Below, piece after piece: positions 16,029-25,857 of a stretch of 31,202 nt of DNA. The notes under the pieces are model-generated. The model saw nothing but the letters and a program-made list of their open reading frames with translations. It was not told the DNA's origin and ran no database searches. The first letter of the stretch is position 1; each line of letters begins with the position of its first letter. The stretch spans positions 1 through 31,202 of the forward strand of contig JBGVFH010000047.1 in assembly GCA_045120955.1 (NCBI GenBank), read 5' to 3'. Source of the stretch: JAZMZS01 sp045120955. GTDB lineage: Bacteria > Bacillota > Clostridia > Oscillospirales > CAG-272. The translations under genes and the position numbers were made by a program.

Positions 16029-16121
16029 ATGAAAATAGTAGTATGGCGTTCCCCGAGGATACTGGCACCGTTTCTGAGAAAGATATTCGGTATTCGAAAA
16101 GCACCCAAAGACAAAACATAA
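16029..16121 (+). CDS. spoVM: SpoVM-like sporulation micropeptide (30 residues)
   Basis: A 30-residue basic amphipathic peptide beginning MKIVVWRSPRILAPFLRKIF. Aligned without gaps to Bacillus subtilis SpoVM (26 residues), it shares Met1, Lys2, Pro9, Leu12, Arg17 and Gly21, with Lys/Arg exchanges at 7 and 10 and a basic tail. SpoVM binds the convex forespore membrane and anchors the SpoIVA coat basement layer; Pro9 is a residue needed for its shallow membrane insertion. The ATG at 16029 has GTGAGG eight bases upstream, which overlaps the stop codon of the 52-residue membrane protein. The tail is four residues longer than in Bacillus (APKDKT), and Pro14 replaces a glycine. The sequence match is short, so the assignment rests on position-specific identity and context. 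Confidence 0.72.
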   Translation: MKIVVWRSPRILAPFLRKIFGIRKAPKDKT

Positions 16122-16142
16122 GATACAAAGCAGAACATAAAA

Positions 16143-16182
16143 GATGCGGGGAAGACCTTTTAAAAATGGTCTTCCCCGCATC
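16143..16182 (-). terminator. terminator of apbE, possibly bidirectional
   Basis: GATGCGGGGAAGACC (16143-16157) and GGTCTTCCCCGCATC (16168-16182) form a perfect 15-bp stem with a 10-base AT loop. On the minus strand it is followed by TTTTATG, as expected for the end of apbE (stop at 16198). On the plus strand there is no immediate T run, but the hairpin lies 21 bases after the SpoVM-like stop and could also serve that gene. Confidence 0.85.
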
Positions 16183-16197
16183 GGGTATACGCCTGTA

Positions 16198-17244
16198 TTA
16201 TTTTGCGTCACTCGGAAAGCCCGACGAACGTGTGATGTTTTTGTCCGCTGCCCACATCGCCTCGACCCCCTCTGTTGCCTCGACCAGCGCCTTGCCTTGC
16301 TCAAGCGGCATATTAAAGAGTGCTGTCGTGAGCGCATCGCACACGGCGCTGTTTTCTCCGAGAACGCTCACCGAGTCAAAATGCTCGGAGGGATAGAGCG
16401 TATCTGGGTTTATGATATGATGATATTCTTTGCCATCATACACGAATTTGCGCTCGTATGTGCCGCTGGTAACAAGCGAGGTGCCGTTTAGCTCAACGGT
16501 GGTCAGGTGAGTGTTGTATTGCTCGTATGGACTCTGCACGGAGACTCTCCACGGAGTGTTCTCCGTTTTTTGACCTATTGTGATAACATTACCGCCGATA
16601 TTGATCGCATAGCCGTCTGTCACGCCTGTGTCCTTCAGAGCATTTGCCGCAATATCCGCAGCATAGCCCTTTGCTACCGCTCCGACGTCGAGCGACATTT
16701 CCCCGTCTGCCAAATACACGGTCATGTTTTCACGGTCAACTATTATATCTGTTATATCCGAGTGCTCGGCTGCCTTACTCAGCTCTGCCTGTGTCGGCAG
16801 AGGGGCAGAGCCCGACTGCTCGGTGTTTTTTTCTCTGCACTCATGCCAAAGCTTCAGCACACTGCCCATTGCGATATTTACGCTGCCGTCCGTTTTTTCG
16901 TACATTCGGATCGAGAACTCAATGAGAGATATTATCTTTTCGTCGACCTTGACAGGAGATACGCCCGCATTTTTGTTTACCGAAGCGAGGTTGTTCATGC
17001 CCTCATACTCACGGTAGATATCAAAGAGCCGTGAACATTCGTACAGGGTGTCCTTTACTTGCTTGCAGTTGTCGTCAAAACGCTCCGAGTCGTCCTCGTA
17101 GGCAATGACGGTGACGAAGGTGTCGAACATATCGTAGTATGTCTCGCTGTGCATCTCTTTGCTCGGAGCACAGCCGAAGATGCCGCACCCGAGCAGTGCC
17201 GTGCAAATAGCCAAAGCTGTCCTTGCTGCAGTTTTTATAAGCAT
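16198..17244 (-). CDS. apbE: FAD:protein FMN transferase ApbE, lipoprotein
   Basis: A 348-residue extracytoplasmic lipoprotein that uses FAD to attach FMN covalently to Thr/Ser of target proteins such as Rnf/Nqr subunits or secreted flavoreductases. It has a basic leader, a hydrophobic stretch and a lipobox ending at FGCAPS. The family core follows: YYDMFDTFVTVIAY, FDIYREYEGMNNLASVN, SLDVGAVAKGYAAD (flavin-site region), YAINIGGNVITIG and the Mg-binding HHIINPDTLYP. Full length. It starts at ATG 17244 after AAAGGTG and lies 50 bases downstream of the ABC transporter gene on the same strand. No flavinylation target (FMN-binding domain protein) is visible in the window, so its client is encoded elsewhere. 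Confidence 0.93.
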   Translation of the reverse strand: MLIKTAARTALAICTALLGCGIFGCAPSKEMHSETYYDMFDTFVTVIAYEDDSERFDDNCKQVKDTLYECSRLFDIYREYEGMNNLASVNKNAGVSPVKVDEKIISLIEFSIRMYEKTDGSVNIAMGSVLKLWHECREKNTEQSGSAPLPTQAELSKAAEHSDITDIIVDRENMTVYLADGEMSLDVGAVAKGYAADIAANALKDTGVTDGYAINIGGNVITIGQKTENTPWRVSVQSPYEQYNTHLTTVELNGTSLVTSGTYERKFVYDGKEYHHIINPDTLYPSEHFDSVSVLGENSAVCDALTTALFNMPLEQGKALVEATEGVEAMWAADKNITRSSGFPSDAK

Positions 17245-17294
17245 AGATCACCTTTTATATCATTTGCGTGGTTTTATAATTTTAAGAATTTACG

Positions 17295-20200
17295 TCATTC
17301 GCTTCTCAGTGCTACGACAGGGTCCTTTTTCGCTGCAATTTTTGACGGGACAAGTCCTGCTACAAAGGTAAGAAGCATACTGATGCACACAAGTATTATT
17401 GCGGCAACGGGAGGCAGAGCGGCTCCGATGTTGTTGATGCCGGATACCGCACGGATGATAGCGTTTACGGGGAAGCACAGCAATATCGTTGCGGCAATTC
17501 CGATAAATCCGGAAACAAAGCCGACAATGAGCGTTTCTGCGTTAAATACCCTCGATATGTCTCCCTTTGAAGCTCCGATAGCACGCAGTATTCCTATTTC
17601 CTTTGTTCTTTCGAGCACGCTTATATATGTGATGATACCTATCATTATCGAGGATACGACCAGAGAGATAGAAACAAAGGCAATGAGAACATAGGAGATA
17701 ACATTGATGATAGTGCTGATACCGCTCATCATCAGCGCAACATAGTCTGTGTAGCTTATCTTGTCCTCTTCTGCCACTCCCTTGTTGTATTCTTCTATAA
17801 TGTCGGATATTTTGTCCTTATCCTCAAAGGTGTCGGCATATATATTTATAGATGAGGGACTGTCAAAGTCAACATACCCGAGCTGCTCGAGTCTTTCTTC
17901 GTGTGAAAGCTCGGAAAACTCCGTCGGCATAAAGCTGTCGTGATATTCAGCGAGTGTTGCTTCGCCGAGCGTTGCAAGCAATCCGTCGAGCATAGCTGAG
18001 AGCTGCTCGGCACTCATGGAAGACAGAGCCGCCTCCGTCTGAGCCGCATATGTCTGTGTTGCTATAGCTGCGGCAAGCTCATTCATAGCAAAGTCTATCT
18101 CTTCCTCTGTCATTTTTTCAATATATGTTGAGATCGAGCTTGCGTCCATTCCAGATTGCTTTGAGTACATATCGATCAACGCCGCTTTCTTTGATGCGGT
18201 ATCGGGGTACTGCGCAAGGATCTGTGCGCTCATCTGTGCGAGCATTTCGTCCGAGGGCACGGAGCTTATCTGTGTGTAGAGAAGTGCCTTTTGCGCTGTT
18301 GTGAGCTTGCCGACATATGTAATGAAACGCTCCTTTTTTTGCGCATCGTTCAGATCATCGTTGCTTCCGTCGTCAAATTCAAGGCCGTTTACGACATCAC
18401 GCTTTGTGTCGTTGCGCTGTGCCTCTACAACGGCAGAGCTGTTTGTCTGTGCTATTACGTATTCGGTCAACGCAGAGGTGTATCCGACAGTACCCGAGAG
18501 AGCCGTTGAGATCGCATCGGGGTTGGGTCTGATAATTCCGCATACCTTGAGATCAAGTCCCGTATCCTCGTCGCCTATGGCAAGAGACATGAAGGTCTCG
18601 TTTTCTCTCATATCGGTATAGGTCTCGGTCGTGCTGTCGTATTTGTAGTAGTCATCGGGTAAGAGCAGCTTGAAGCTCAGCGAGCATATCTGCTCGTAGG
18701 AATAGCTCTCCTCTCCGTAGCTTTCGTCCTTTTTGCCTGCCATGACGTCCTTGAACATCTGCTCGATCTCAGAGTCGTCCTTCAGTCCAAGAGAGTAAAG
18801 CGACAGGTCGCTTACTTCATTGTTTTCGTTGAGGATGAGCACGATATCGCTCTTGTCCTCGGGCCACTCACCGTACACAAGGTCATACTGGTCGTATATG
18901 AGTTGATTTAGCCCCTCTCCGTCCTTTGCCGAGAGTATTTCGCTCCATATCTTGAGTCCCATAGAGCCCATGGTGCTCTGCTCGGTCATAGATGCCATGC
19001 CGCCTGTCATTTCCTCTGTCATTATCTTGTCAAATACGTTTGACGGCTCGACCTGCTTTATACCGAACTCGGTGTCGGCGTATATGTACAGAGGCGTTTC
19101 ATATCCGTACCGTACCGCACTTGCATATTTGCCAAAGCCCTCCGTGTCAGACTCAATAAAATCCTTGAAGTCAGCGAGGTTGTTCTTCTTTGTTTCCGCT
19201 CCCATATATGATGTGAGCATCTCATACATGATGGTGTTCGAATATACCCTGCCGTCTTCTCTGTTTTCTTTCTTTTCGGCACTCTCCATGAGGCTTGCCA
19301 TGATACTGCTCATGTCCAGCTCCTCAGCCATGAGCTGAATGGGGTAGCTTGAGAGGGTGTCCTTTTGCACGGTGTTTATGTATGAGTTTATACCGTTTGA
19401 AAGAGAAAGAATGAGCGCAATACCGATAATTCCGATAGACCCTGCAAAGGAGGTGAGAAAGGTTCTGCCCTTCTTTGTCATGAGGTTGTTTTTGGATAGA
19501 GAAATTGCCGTGAGGTGTGACATCGGCTTTTTCTTTTGCTTTTTCGCTTTTTTGCGGCTCTGTGCAGGCACCGCGGATGATGATGCCAAAGCCACCCCTG
19601 CCGCTTTGCTCTCGGTGTCAGGCGACTTTGCCGCCTCGCTTGTCGGGTCATACGGCATCGTGTCTCCGACGACCAGACCGTCCTTGAGCGATATTATACG
19701 GGTGGAATAGCGCTGTGCAAGCTCTGGGTTGTGCGTTACCATGATAACGAGTCTGTCCTTTGCGACTTCTTTAAGAAGCTGCATTACCTGCTCGCTTGTC
19801 ACACTGTCAAGCGCACCCGTCGGCTCGTCAGCGAGGAGTATGTCGGGGTTGTTTACCAGCGCTCTTGCAATGGCAACACGCTGCATCTGACCGCCCGACA
19901 TCTGAGAGGGGCGCTTTTTGAGCTGGTCGCCCAGTCCCACCTTTTCGAGCGCTTCGGTAGCACGCTTTTTTCTCTCCGACTTTGATACTCCCGAAAGCGT
20001 GAGCGCAAGCTCTACGTTTGACAGTACACTTTGATGAGGGATGAGGTTGTACGACTGAAAAACAAAGCCGATAGAGCTGTTTCTGTATACGTCCCAGTCC
20101 CCGTCACGGTAGTCCTTTGTGCTTCTGTTGTTGATGACGAGATCCCCCGAGGTGTATCGATCAAGACCGCCGATGATATTGAGCATGGTCGTCTTTCCGC

Positions 20201-20324
20201 AGCCGGAGGGACCGAGTATGGATACAAACTCATTTTTGCGAAAGCTTATGTTTATTCCGCGCAGAGCCTTTACACCGTCTGCGCCCGCAAGATATTCCTT
20301 GCAGATGTTTCTGAGTTCTAACAT
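17295..20324 (-). CDS. ABC transporter, fused ATPase and FtsX-type permease (MacB-like)
   Basis: A 1009-residue fusion. Residues 1-225 are an ABC ATPase: Walker A GPSGCGKT 38-45, Q-loop Gln90, signature SGGQ 143-146, Walker B ILLADE 162-167 and His198. A charged linker rich in Lys leads to the first membrane span (about 295-315, FAGSIGIIGIALILSLSNG). A very large extracellular domain (about 320-860), rich in Ser, Glu and Tyr, follows. Three spans at the C-terminus form the FtsX domain (SYVLIAFVSISLVVSSIMIG through ERTKEIGILRAIGAS and LTFVAGLVPSKIAAKKDPV). Family members are mechanotransmitters or exporters of peptides, antibiotics or lipoproteins. It starts with ATG after AGAAAGG and diverges from a TetR gene that probably controls it. 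Confidence 0.9.
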   Translation of the reverse strand: MLELRNICKEYLAGADGVKALRGINISFRKNEFVSILGPSGCGKTTMLNIIGGLDRYTSGDLVINNRSTKDYRDGDWDVYRNSSIGFVFQSYNLIPHQSVLSNVELALTLSGVSKSERKKRATEALEKVGLGDQLKKRPSQMSGGQMQRVAIARALVNNPDILLADEPTGALDSVTSEQVMQLLKEVAKDRLVIMVTHNPELAQRYSTRIISLKDGLVVGDTMPYDPTSEAAKSPDTESKAAGVALASSSAVPAQSRKKAKKQKKKPMSHLTAISLSKNNLMTKKGRTFLTSFAGSIGIIGIALILSLSNGINSYINTVQKDTLSSYPIQLMAEELDMSSIMASLMESAEKKENREDGRVYSNTIMYEMLTSYMGAETKKNNLADFKDFIESDTEGFGKYASAVRYGYETPLYIYADTEFGIKQVEPSNVFDKIMTEEMTGGMASMTEQSTMGSMGLKIWSEILSAKDGEGLNQLIYDQYDLVYGEWPEDKSDIVLILNENNEVSDLSLYSLGLKDDSEIEQMFKDVMAGKKDESYGEESYSYEQICSLSFKLLLPDDYYKYDSTTETYTDMRENETFMSLAIGDEDTGLDLKVCGIIRPNPDAISTALSGTVGYTSALTEYVIAQTNSSAVVEAQRNDTKRDVVNGLEFDDGSNDDLNDAQKKERFITYVGKLTTAQKALLYTQISSVPSDEMLAQMSAQILAQYPDTASKKAALIDMYSKQSGMDASSISTYIEKMTEEEIDFAMNELAAAIATQTYAAQTEAALSSMSAEQLSAMLDGLLATLGEATLAEYHDSFMPTEFSELSHEERLEQLGYVDFDSPSSINIYADTFEDKDKISDIIEEYNKGVAEEDKISYTDYVALMMSGISTIINVISYVLIAFVSISLVVSSIMIGIITYISVLERTKEIGILRAIGASKGDISRVFNAETLIVGFVSGFIGIAATILLCFPVNAIIRAVSGINNIGAALPPVAAIILVCISMLLTFVAGLVPSKIAAKKDPVVALRSE

Positions 20325-20436
20325 TTTCTGCCTTTCTATGTATATAAAAATTTATTTATTTCTTTGTATGCTTGGGTATACGCAGTGCGCCGTTTGACCT
20401 TTATTTTTGTCTTGCGACAGTTTTTGCGTTTTTACG

Positions 20437-20475
20437 CCACAAACTATTGACAAATTGTGGACTTTGATGTATAAT
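20437..20475 (+). promoter_or_regulatory. consensus sigma-A promoter of the TetR gene with overlapping palindrome
   Basis: TTGACA (20447-20452) and TATAAT (20470-20475) are both perfect consensus hexamers at the ideal 17-base spacing. CCACAA (20437-20442) and TTGTGG (20455-20460) form an inverted repeat centred on the -35 box, as expected for an autoregulatory TetR operator that could also block transcription toward the divergent ABC transporter. A small perfect hairpin, GCGT-TTTT-ACGC, lies next to it at 20426-20437. Confidence 0.8.
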
Positions 20476-20509
20476 TGCTTGTAATTTTGATGCAACTACC
20501 GAGGTGTAT

Positions 20510-21136
20510 ATGGAAATAAATATATGCAGCGACCATGTCAAGACGAAAAACGGGATAAAGAGCGACAAGCGGCTGCTGAGAACCAAAAAGGCTATCATCT
20601 CTGCGCTCATCGAGCTTCTTACCGTAAAGGACATTTCGGATATCACGGTCACAGAGCTGACGCAAAAGGCGGGTATCAACCGCAAGACCTTTTATCTTCA
20701 CTATGACAGGATAGAGGATATCATCACCGATTTTTCAGCCGACCTTTACGCTTTTTTTGACAAGGTACTCAGCGCTCGGACGGCATCTGACGGAAGCACG
20801 GATATCGGTGAGCTTTTTTATGCGATCAACCGTGCCATCACAGACAATCTTGAGTTTTTCCGCTGTTTTGTCCGCAGCGGCGCTTATCATATATTTATCA
20901 GCTCTGCAATGCGCCGTCAGTATGTAAACGGTATCAAGGTGTCACTCGGTGAGTTTTTCGGTAACAGCGTTATCAGCCCGTACGCAATAGAGTATGTTGT
21001 CAGCGGTGTCAGCGCCATGTACACAAAGTGGCTGAGCACCGAGCTGCCTACCATCAGCCTTGATGCTCTTTCCGACTGTGCCTGTGAGCTTGTTCTCTCA
21101 AGCTTCAGATATCTTATCGGAGGGGAATATGAATAA
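20510..21136 (+). CDS. TetR/AcrR family transcriptional regulator
   Basis: A 208-residue DNA-binding regulator. The helix-turn-helix is evident at about residues 20-65: KKAIISALIELLTVKDISDI, then TVTELTQKAGINRKTFYLHY, the classical TetR recognition helix with the TFYxHY ending. The C-terminal ligand-binding and dimerisation domain ends in a TetR_C-like FRYLIGGEYE helix. The ATG at 20510 is preferred over the GTG at 20504, because the GAGG ribosome site at 20501-20504 would overlap the GTG. It is divergent from the ABC transporter, with a palindrome over its own -35 box, so it probably represses both. It overlaps the next small gene by eight bases. Confidence 0.9.
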   Translation: MEINICSDHVKTKNGIKSDKRLLRTKKAIISALIELLTVKDISDITVTELTQKAGINRKTFYLHYDRIEDIITDFSADLYAFFDKVLSARTASDGSTDIGELFYAINRAITDNLEFFRCFVRSGAYHIFISSAMRRQYVNGIKVSLGEFFGNSVISPYAIEYVVSGVSAMYTKWLSTELPTISLDALSDCACELVLSSFRYLIGGEYE

Positions 21137-21332
21137 TCTTGCGCAAAAAAAGAATAAGTCCGTCAGGTGTGAGGATTGTCTTTATTACGACTACGACGAG
21201 GAGTATGAAGAATACCTGTGCCGAATGTCGCTTGACGAGGACGAGATGGTGCGTTTTTTGCACTCGGGCACGGGCGTTTGTCCCTATTACCGTTTCTATG
21301 ACGAGTACAAGAGCGTTCAAAAGCAGATATAA
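21129..21332 (+). CDS. DUF6472-like small four-cysteine protein
   Basis: A 67-residue acidic protein with Cys14-X2-Cys17, Cys31 and Cys51, the set expected of one small zinc or metal site, in a tyrosine-, aspartate- and glutamate-rich body (LYYDYDEEYEEYLC, LDEDEMVRF, CPYYRFYDEYK). This pattern matches the clostridial DUF6472 family as I remember it; the function is unknown. The ATG at 21129 lies within the end of the TetR gene (eight-base overlap, ATGAATAA), with AGGGG four bases upstream. The longer frame from 21060 would lie wholly inside the TetR gene and is not favoured. Translational coupling to TetR is likely, but it may equally relate to the activase genes downstream. Confidence 0.75.
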   Translation: MNNLAQKKNKSVRCEDCLYYDYDEEYEEYLCRMSLDEDEMVRFLHSGTGVCPYYRFYDEYKSVQKQI

Positions 21333-21415
21333 TGCCCGACTGATGATAGATAATTATAAAAAACAAACAAGGCATAGATATATAGTAATTGTAAACATAA
21401 TGTTAATTTGTGCGG

Positions 21416-21445
21416 CGGATGCGAAAAAAGCATCGTCTGCATCCG
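21416..21445 (+). promoter_or_regulatory. two mutually exclusive hairpins in the activase leader
   Basis: CGGATGC (21416-21422) can pair with GCATCCG (21439-21445). Its inner part GATGC (21418-21422) can instead pair with GCATC (21430-21434) across a GAAAAAA loop. The two foldings compete. The site lies 28 bases before the activase start, in a 140-base gap that otherwise shows only AT-rich sequence and an AAAGGG ribosome site. Confidence 0.35.
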
Positions 21446-21472
21446 AGCTGTCGCTCATAAGAAAGGGAAAGC

Positions 21473-24397
21473 ATGAAATATTCTGTAGGAATTGATATAG
21501 GCTCGACCACAACGAAGATAGTTGTGCTCAGAGGGGACGAGCGTATCTATGAAAAGTATGAAAGACACATGGCGAGAGTGAGGGAAAAGACCGCACAAAT
21601 GCTCTCGGAAATAATTGAGCTGTGTGAGGGAGAACCTGTAAAGCTGTGCATCTCCGGCTCTGCGGGACTGGGTCTGTGCGAGGACACGGGCATCAGCTTC
21701 GTTCAGGAGGTATATGCCACCACTCAAACGGTAAAGGCGCTTGAGGAGGATGTATCCTGCGTTATAGAGCTTGGCGGAGAGGATGCGAAAATAATTTTCT
21801 TCGGTGCGGGTACCGATGAGAGAATGAACGGCTCGTGTGCGGGCGGTACGGGTGCGTTTATCGACCAGATGGCTACGCTGCTCGACATGAGCGTTGACGA
21901 GCTTGACGCTTTGAGCATGAACTATCAGAGGGTCTATCCCATAGCCTCAAGATGCGGCGTTTTTGCAAAGACTGACATTCAGCCTCTGCTCAATCAGGGA
22001 GCACGCAAGGAGGATGTCGCACGCAGTATATACATGGCAGTTGTAAATCAGACCGTAGCAGGACTTGCGCAGGGTCGCAAGATAACGGGAAAGGTACTGT
22101 TTCTGGGCGGACCGCTACATTACTGCAAGGGACTCGGACAGTGCTTTTGCGAGGTGCTGGGGCTTGATGAAGAGCATGCAGTATTCCCCGAATATGCACT
22201 TGTCTCCGTGGCTCTCGGAGCGGCTATATGCGCCGAGAAGTCCGGTACTGTCATAACGATAGAGGAAGCGATAGATAAGATAAACAACGCAAGATCACGT
22301 GAGCTGAGAGGCAGAATGCCCAGACTTTTCTCAAGCAGGGAGGAGTACGAGCGCTTTGCCGCCAGACACGCAAAGGCGACCGTGCCCGAGATAGACATAA
22401 ACGCCTACAGAGGAAAAGCATACCTCGGTATCGACTGCGGAAGCACCACCACAAAGCTCACGCTGATATCGGAGGACAAGAGCATACTTTATTCCTATTA
22501 CGCATCGAACAAGGGAGATCCCGTATCTGTCGTAAAGGAGCAGCTTTGCAAAATATACGAGGCGTGCGGCGACAGAATAAAAATACTCGGAAGCGCTGTC
22601 ACGGGCTACGGCGAGGAGCTTATCAAAAACGCATTTATGTGCGACTACGGAATAGTTGAAACGATAGCCCACTACACAGCGGCAAAGCATTTTATGCCAA
22701 ACGTGGATTTTATCCTTGACATAGGCGGTCAGGACATAAAATGCTTTAAGATAAAGAACGGCGCCATCGACAGCATAATGCTCAACGAGGCGTGCTCGTC
22801 GGGCTGCGGCTCTTTTCTCGAAACCTTCGCAAGATCCATGAACTGCGAGATAGACGAGTTTGCCCGCAGAGGCCTTGAGGCTGATGCCCCCGTAAATCTC
22901 GGCAGCCGTTGTACCGTGTTTATGAACAGCGGAGTCAAGCAGTCTCAAAAGGAGGGTGCGACCGTCGAGGATATATCGGCGGGACTTTCGGTAAGCGTTA
23001 TCAAAAACGCAATTTACAAGGTCATCAGAGCCTCCTCCGCCTCAGAGCTGGGAGAAAATATCGTTGTGCAGGGCGGTACTTTTTACAACGATGCGGTGCT
23101 TCGTGCTTTTGAGACAGAGCTTGGGCATGATGTCGTGCGCCCGAATATTGCGGGGCTGATGGGTGCTTTCGGTGCGGCGATATACGCTATGAAGTCACAG
23201 CACAGCACGCTTATTGACGAACAGGGGCTGCGTGACTTTACCCATACTTCAAGATCGAGCGTCTGCCGCGGCTGTACCAACAACTGCCGTCTGACGGTCA
23301 ACAGCTTCGGGGAGAGAAAATTCATCTCGGGCAACAGATGCGAGAGAGGTCTTGGTATAAAGACAAATGTTTCAGACAGGCTCAATATGTACGAGTACAA
23401 GAGAGAGCTGCTCTCTCAGCTGAAGACGGAAAATGCGGTGAGAAGCGAGGTCATCGGACTTCCGTATGCTCTCGGTATGCTCGAGCTGCTTCCGCTCTGG
23501 CACGGAATATTCAGCTCGCTCGGTTTTAAGGTAAAGGTAAGCGAGCCGTCTACCAGACGTACTTATGAAAAGGGACAGTTCTCTATCCCCTCCGACACCG
23601 CCTGCTACCCCGCAAAGCTCATGCACGGACACATAGCGGAGCTTATATCGGACGGCGTGGACGCTATCTTTTATCCGTCTGTTACATACAATATAGACGA
23701 GCATTGCTCGGACAATCACTACAACTGCCCTGTTGTTGCATACTATTCGGAGCTGCTGTGCGGTAATGTTGATGAGCTGAGCGACAAAAACTTCCTTCAT
23801 CCTTTTCTCAATATCAACAACCCCCGTGAGCTTGCCCGTGAGCTTTACAATATGCTTTCCGAGCGCTTTGGCTCTATAGACAAAAAAGCGGTCGCAAAGG
23901 CGGTAAAGGACGGCTTTGCCGCTTATAACGGTTATATGGCAAAGGTAAAGGAGAAGGGCAAGAGCATCCTTGCCGCCGCAAGAAAAGCGGGACAGCGCAT
24001 CATGATACTTGCGGGCAGACCCTACCACATCGACCCCGAGATATGCCACGGAATAGACAGACTTGCGACCTCGCTCGGCTTTGCCGTTGTGAGCGAGGAC
24101 AGCGTGTGCGACCTTGCACAGAAAAAGGTACGCCCCAATGTTCTCAACCAATGGACGTATCATTCCAGACTCTACCGTGCGGCGCAATATGCGTGTGAGT
24201 GTGATGACGTCGAGCTTGTACAGCTGGTGTCGTTCGGCTGCGGAGTTGACGCTATTACCACGGACGAGGTAAGAGAAATACTTGAGTCTCAGGGCAAGAT
24301 ATATACACAGCTTAAAATAGACGAGATAACCAATCTCGGAGCCGTAAAGATACGCCTGCGCTCGCTTATCGGCGCACTTGATGAAAGGAGGGCATAA
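21473..24397 (+). CDS. double 2-hydroxyacyl-CoA dehydratase activase-like ATPase with DUF2229 domain (COG1924-COG1924-COG3580)
   Basis: A 974-residue protein with two tandem ASKHA-fold activase domains of the BadF/BadG/BcrA/BcrD family (about 1-260 and 318-565). Each begins with the phosphate loop (DIGSTTTK at 8-15, DCGSTTTK near 320) and each has the cysteine pair that in HgdC bridges a [4Fe-4S] cluster (GSCAGGTG with SRCGVF; EACSSGCG with SRCTVF). A four-cysteine stretch follows near 597-620 (CRGCTNNC, then GNRCERG), then a DUF2229/COG3580 domain (about 655-950) with SDTACYPAKLMHGH. Family activases use ATP to inject electrons into radical dehydratases; the role of this fused form is unknown. 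In many Clostridia the whole is one chain of about 1400 residues; here the last domain is a separate gene two bases downstream. Confidence 0.88.
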   Translation: MKYSVGIDIGSTTTKIVVLRGDERIYEKYERHMARVREKTAQMLSEIIELCEGEPVKLCISGSAGLGLCEDTGISFVQEVYATTQTVKALEEDVSCVIELGGEDAKIIFFGAGTDERMNGSCAGGTGAFIDQMATLLDMSVDELDALSMNYQRVYPIASRCGVFAKTDIQPLLNQGARKEDVARSIYMAVVNQTVAGLAQGRKITGKVLFLGGPLHYCKGLGQCFCEVLGLDEEHAVFPEYALVSVALGAAICAEKSGTVITIEEAIDKINNARSRELRGRMPRLFSSREEYERFAARHAKATVPEIDINAYRGKAYLGIDCGSTTTKLTLISEDKSILYSYYASNKGDPVSVVKEQLCKIYEACGDRIKILGSAVTGYGEELIKNAFMCDYGIVETIAHYTAAKHFMPNVDFILDIGGQDIKCFKIKNGAIDSIMLNEACSSGCGSFLETFARSMNCEIDEFARRGLEADAPVNLGSRCTVFMNSGVKQSQKEGATVEDISAGLSVSVIKNAIYKVIRASSASELGENIVVQGGTFYNDAVLRAFETELGHDVVRPNIAGLMGAFGAAIYAMKSQHSTLIDEQGLRDFTHTSRSSVCRGCTNNCRLTVNSFGERKFISGNRCERGLGIKTNVSDRLNMYEYKRELLSQLKTENAVRSEVIGLPYALGMLELLPLWHGIFSSLGFKVKVSEPSTRRTYEKGQFSIPSDTACYPAKLMHGHIAELISDGVDAIFYPSVTYNIDEHCSDNHYNCPVVAYYSELLCGNVDELSDKNFLHPFLNINNPRELARELYNMLSERFGSIDKKAVAKAVKDGFAAYNGYMAKVKEKGKSILAAARKAGQRIMILAGRPYHIDPEICHGIDRLATSLGFAVVSEDSVCDLAQKKVRPNVLNQWTYHSRLYRAAQYACECDDVELVQLVSFGCGVDAITTDEVREILESQGKIYTQLKIDEITNLGAVKIRLRSLIGALDERRA

Positions 24398-24399
24398 GC

Positions 24400-25722
<1,323 letters not shown>

Positions 25723-25782
25723 TGCTTCGGCTTTTGTACCTCAGCTGATAACTCTTTAAAAACAATAAAATTATTACCCTCT

Positions 25783-25822
25783 GGGGATGTAAAGAAACTC
25801 CGTTTCTTTACATCCCCTTTTT
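25783..25822 (+). terminator. rho-independent terminator of the activase operon
   Basis: GGGGATGTAAAGAAAC (25783-25798) pairs perfectly with GTTTCTTTACATCCCC (25802-25817) across a 3-base loop, followed by TTTTT at 25818-25822. It lies 60 bases after the operon's last stop. Confidence 0.95.
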
Positions 25823-25857
25823 GTCGCATAGGACATTGCATTTGTTTATACGCTCGT

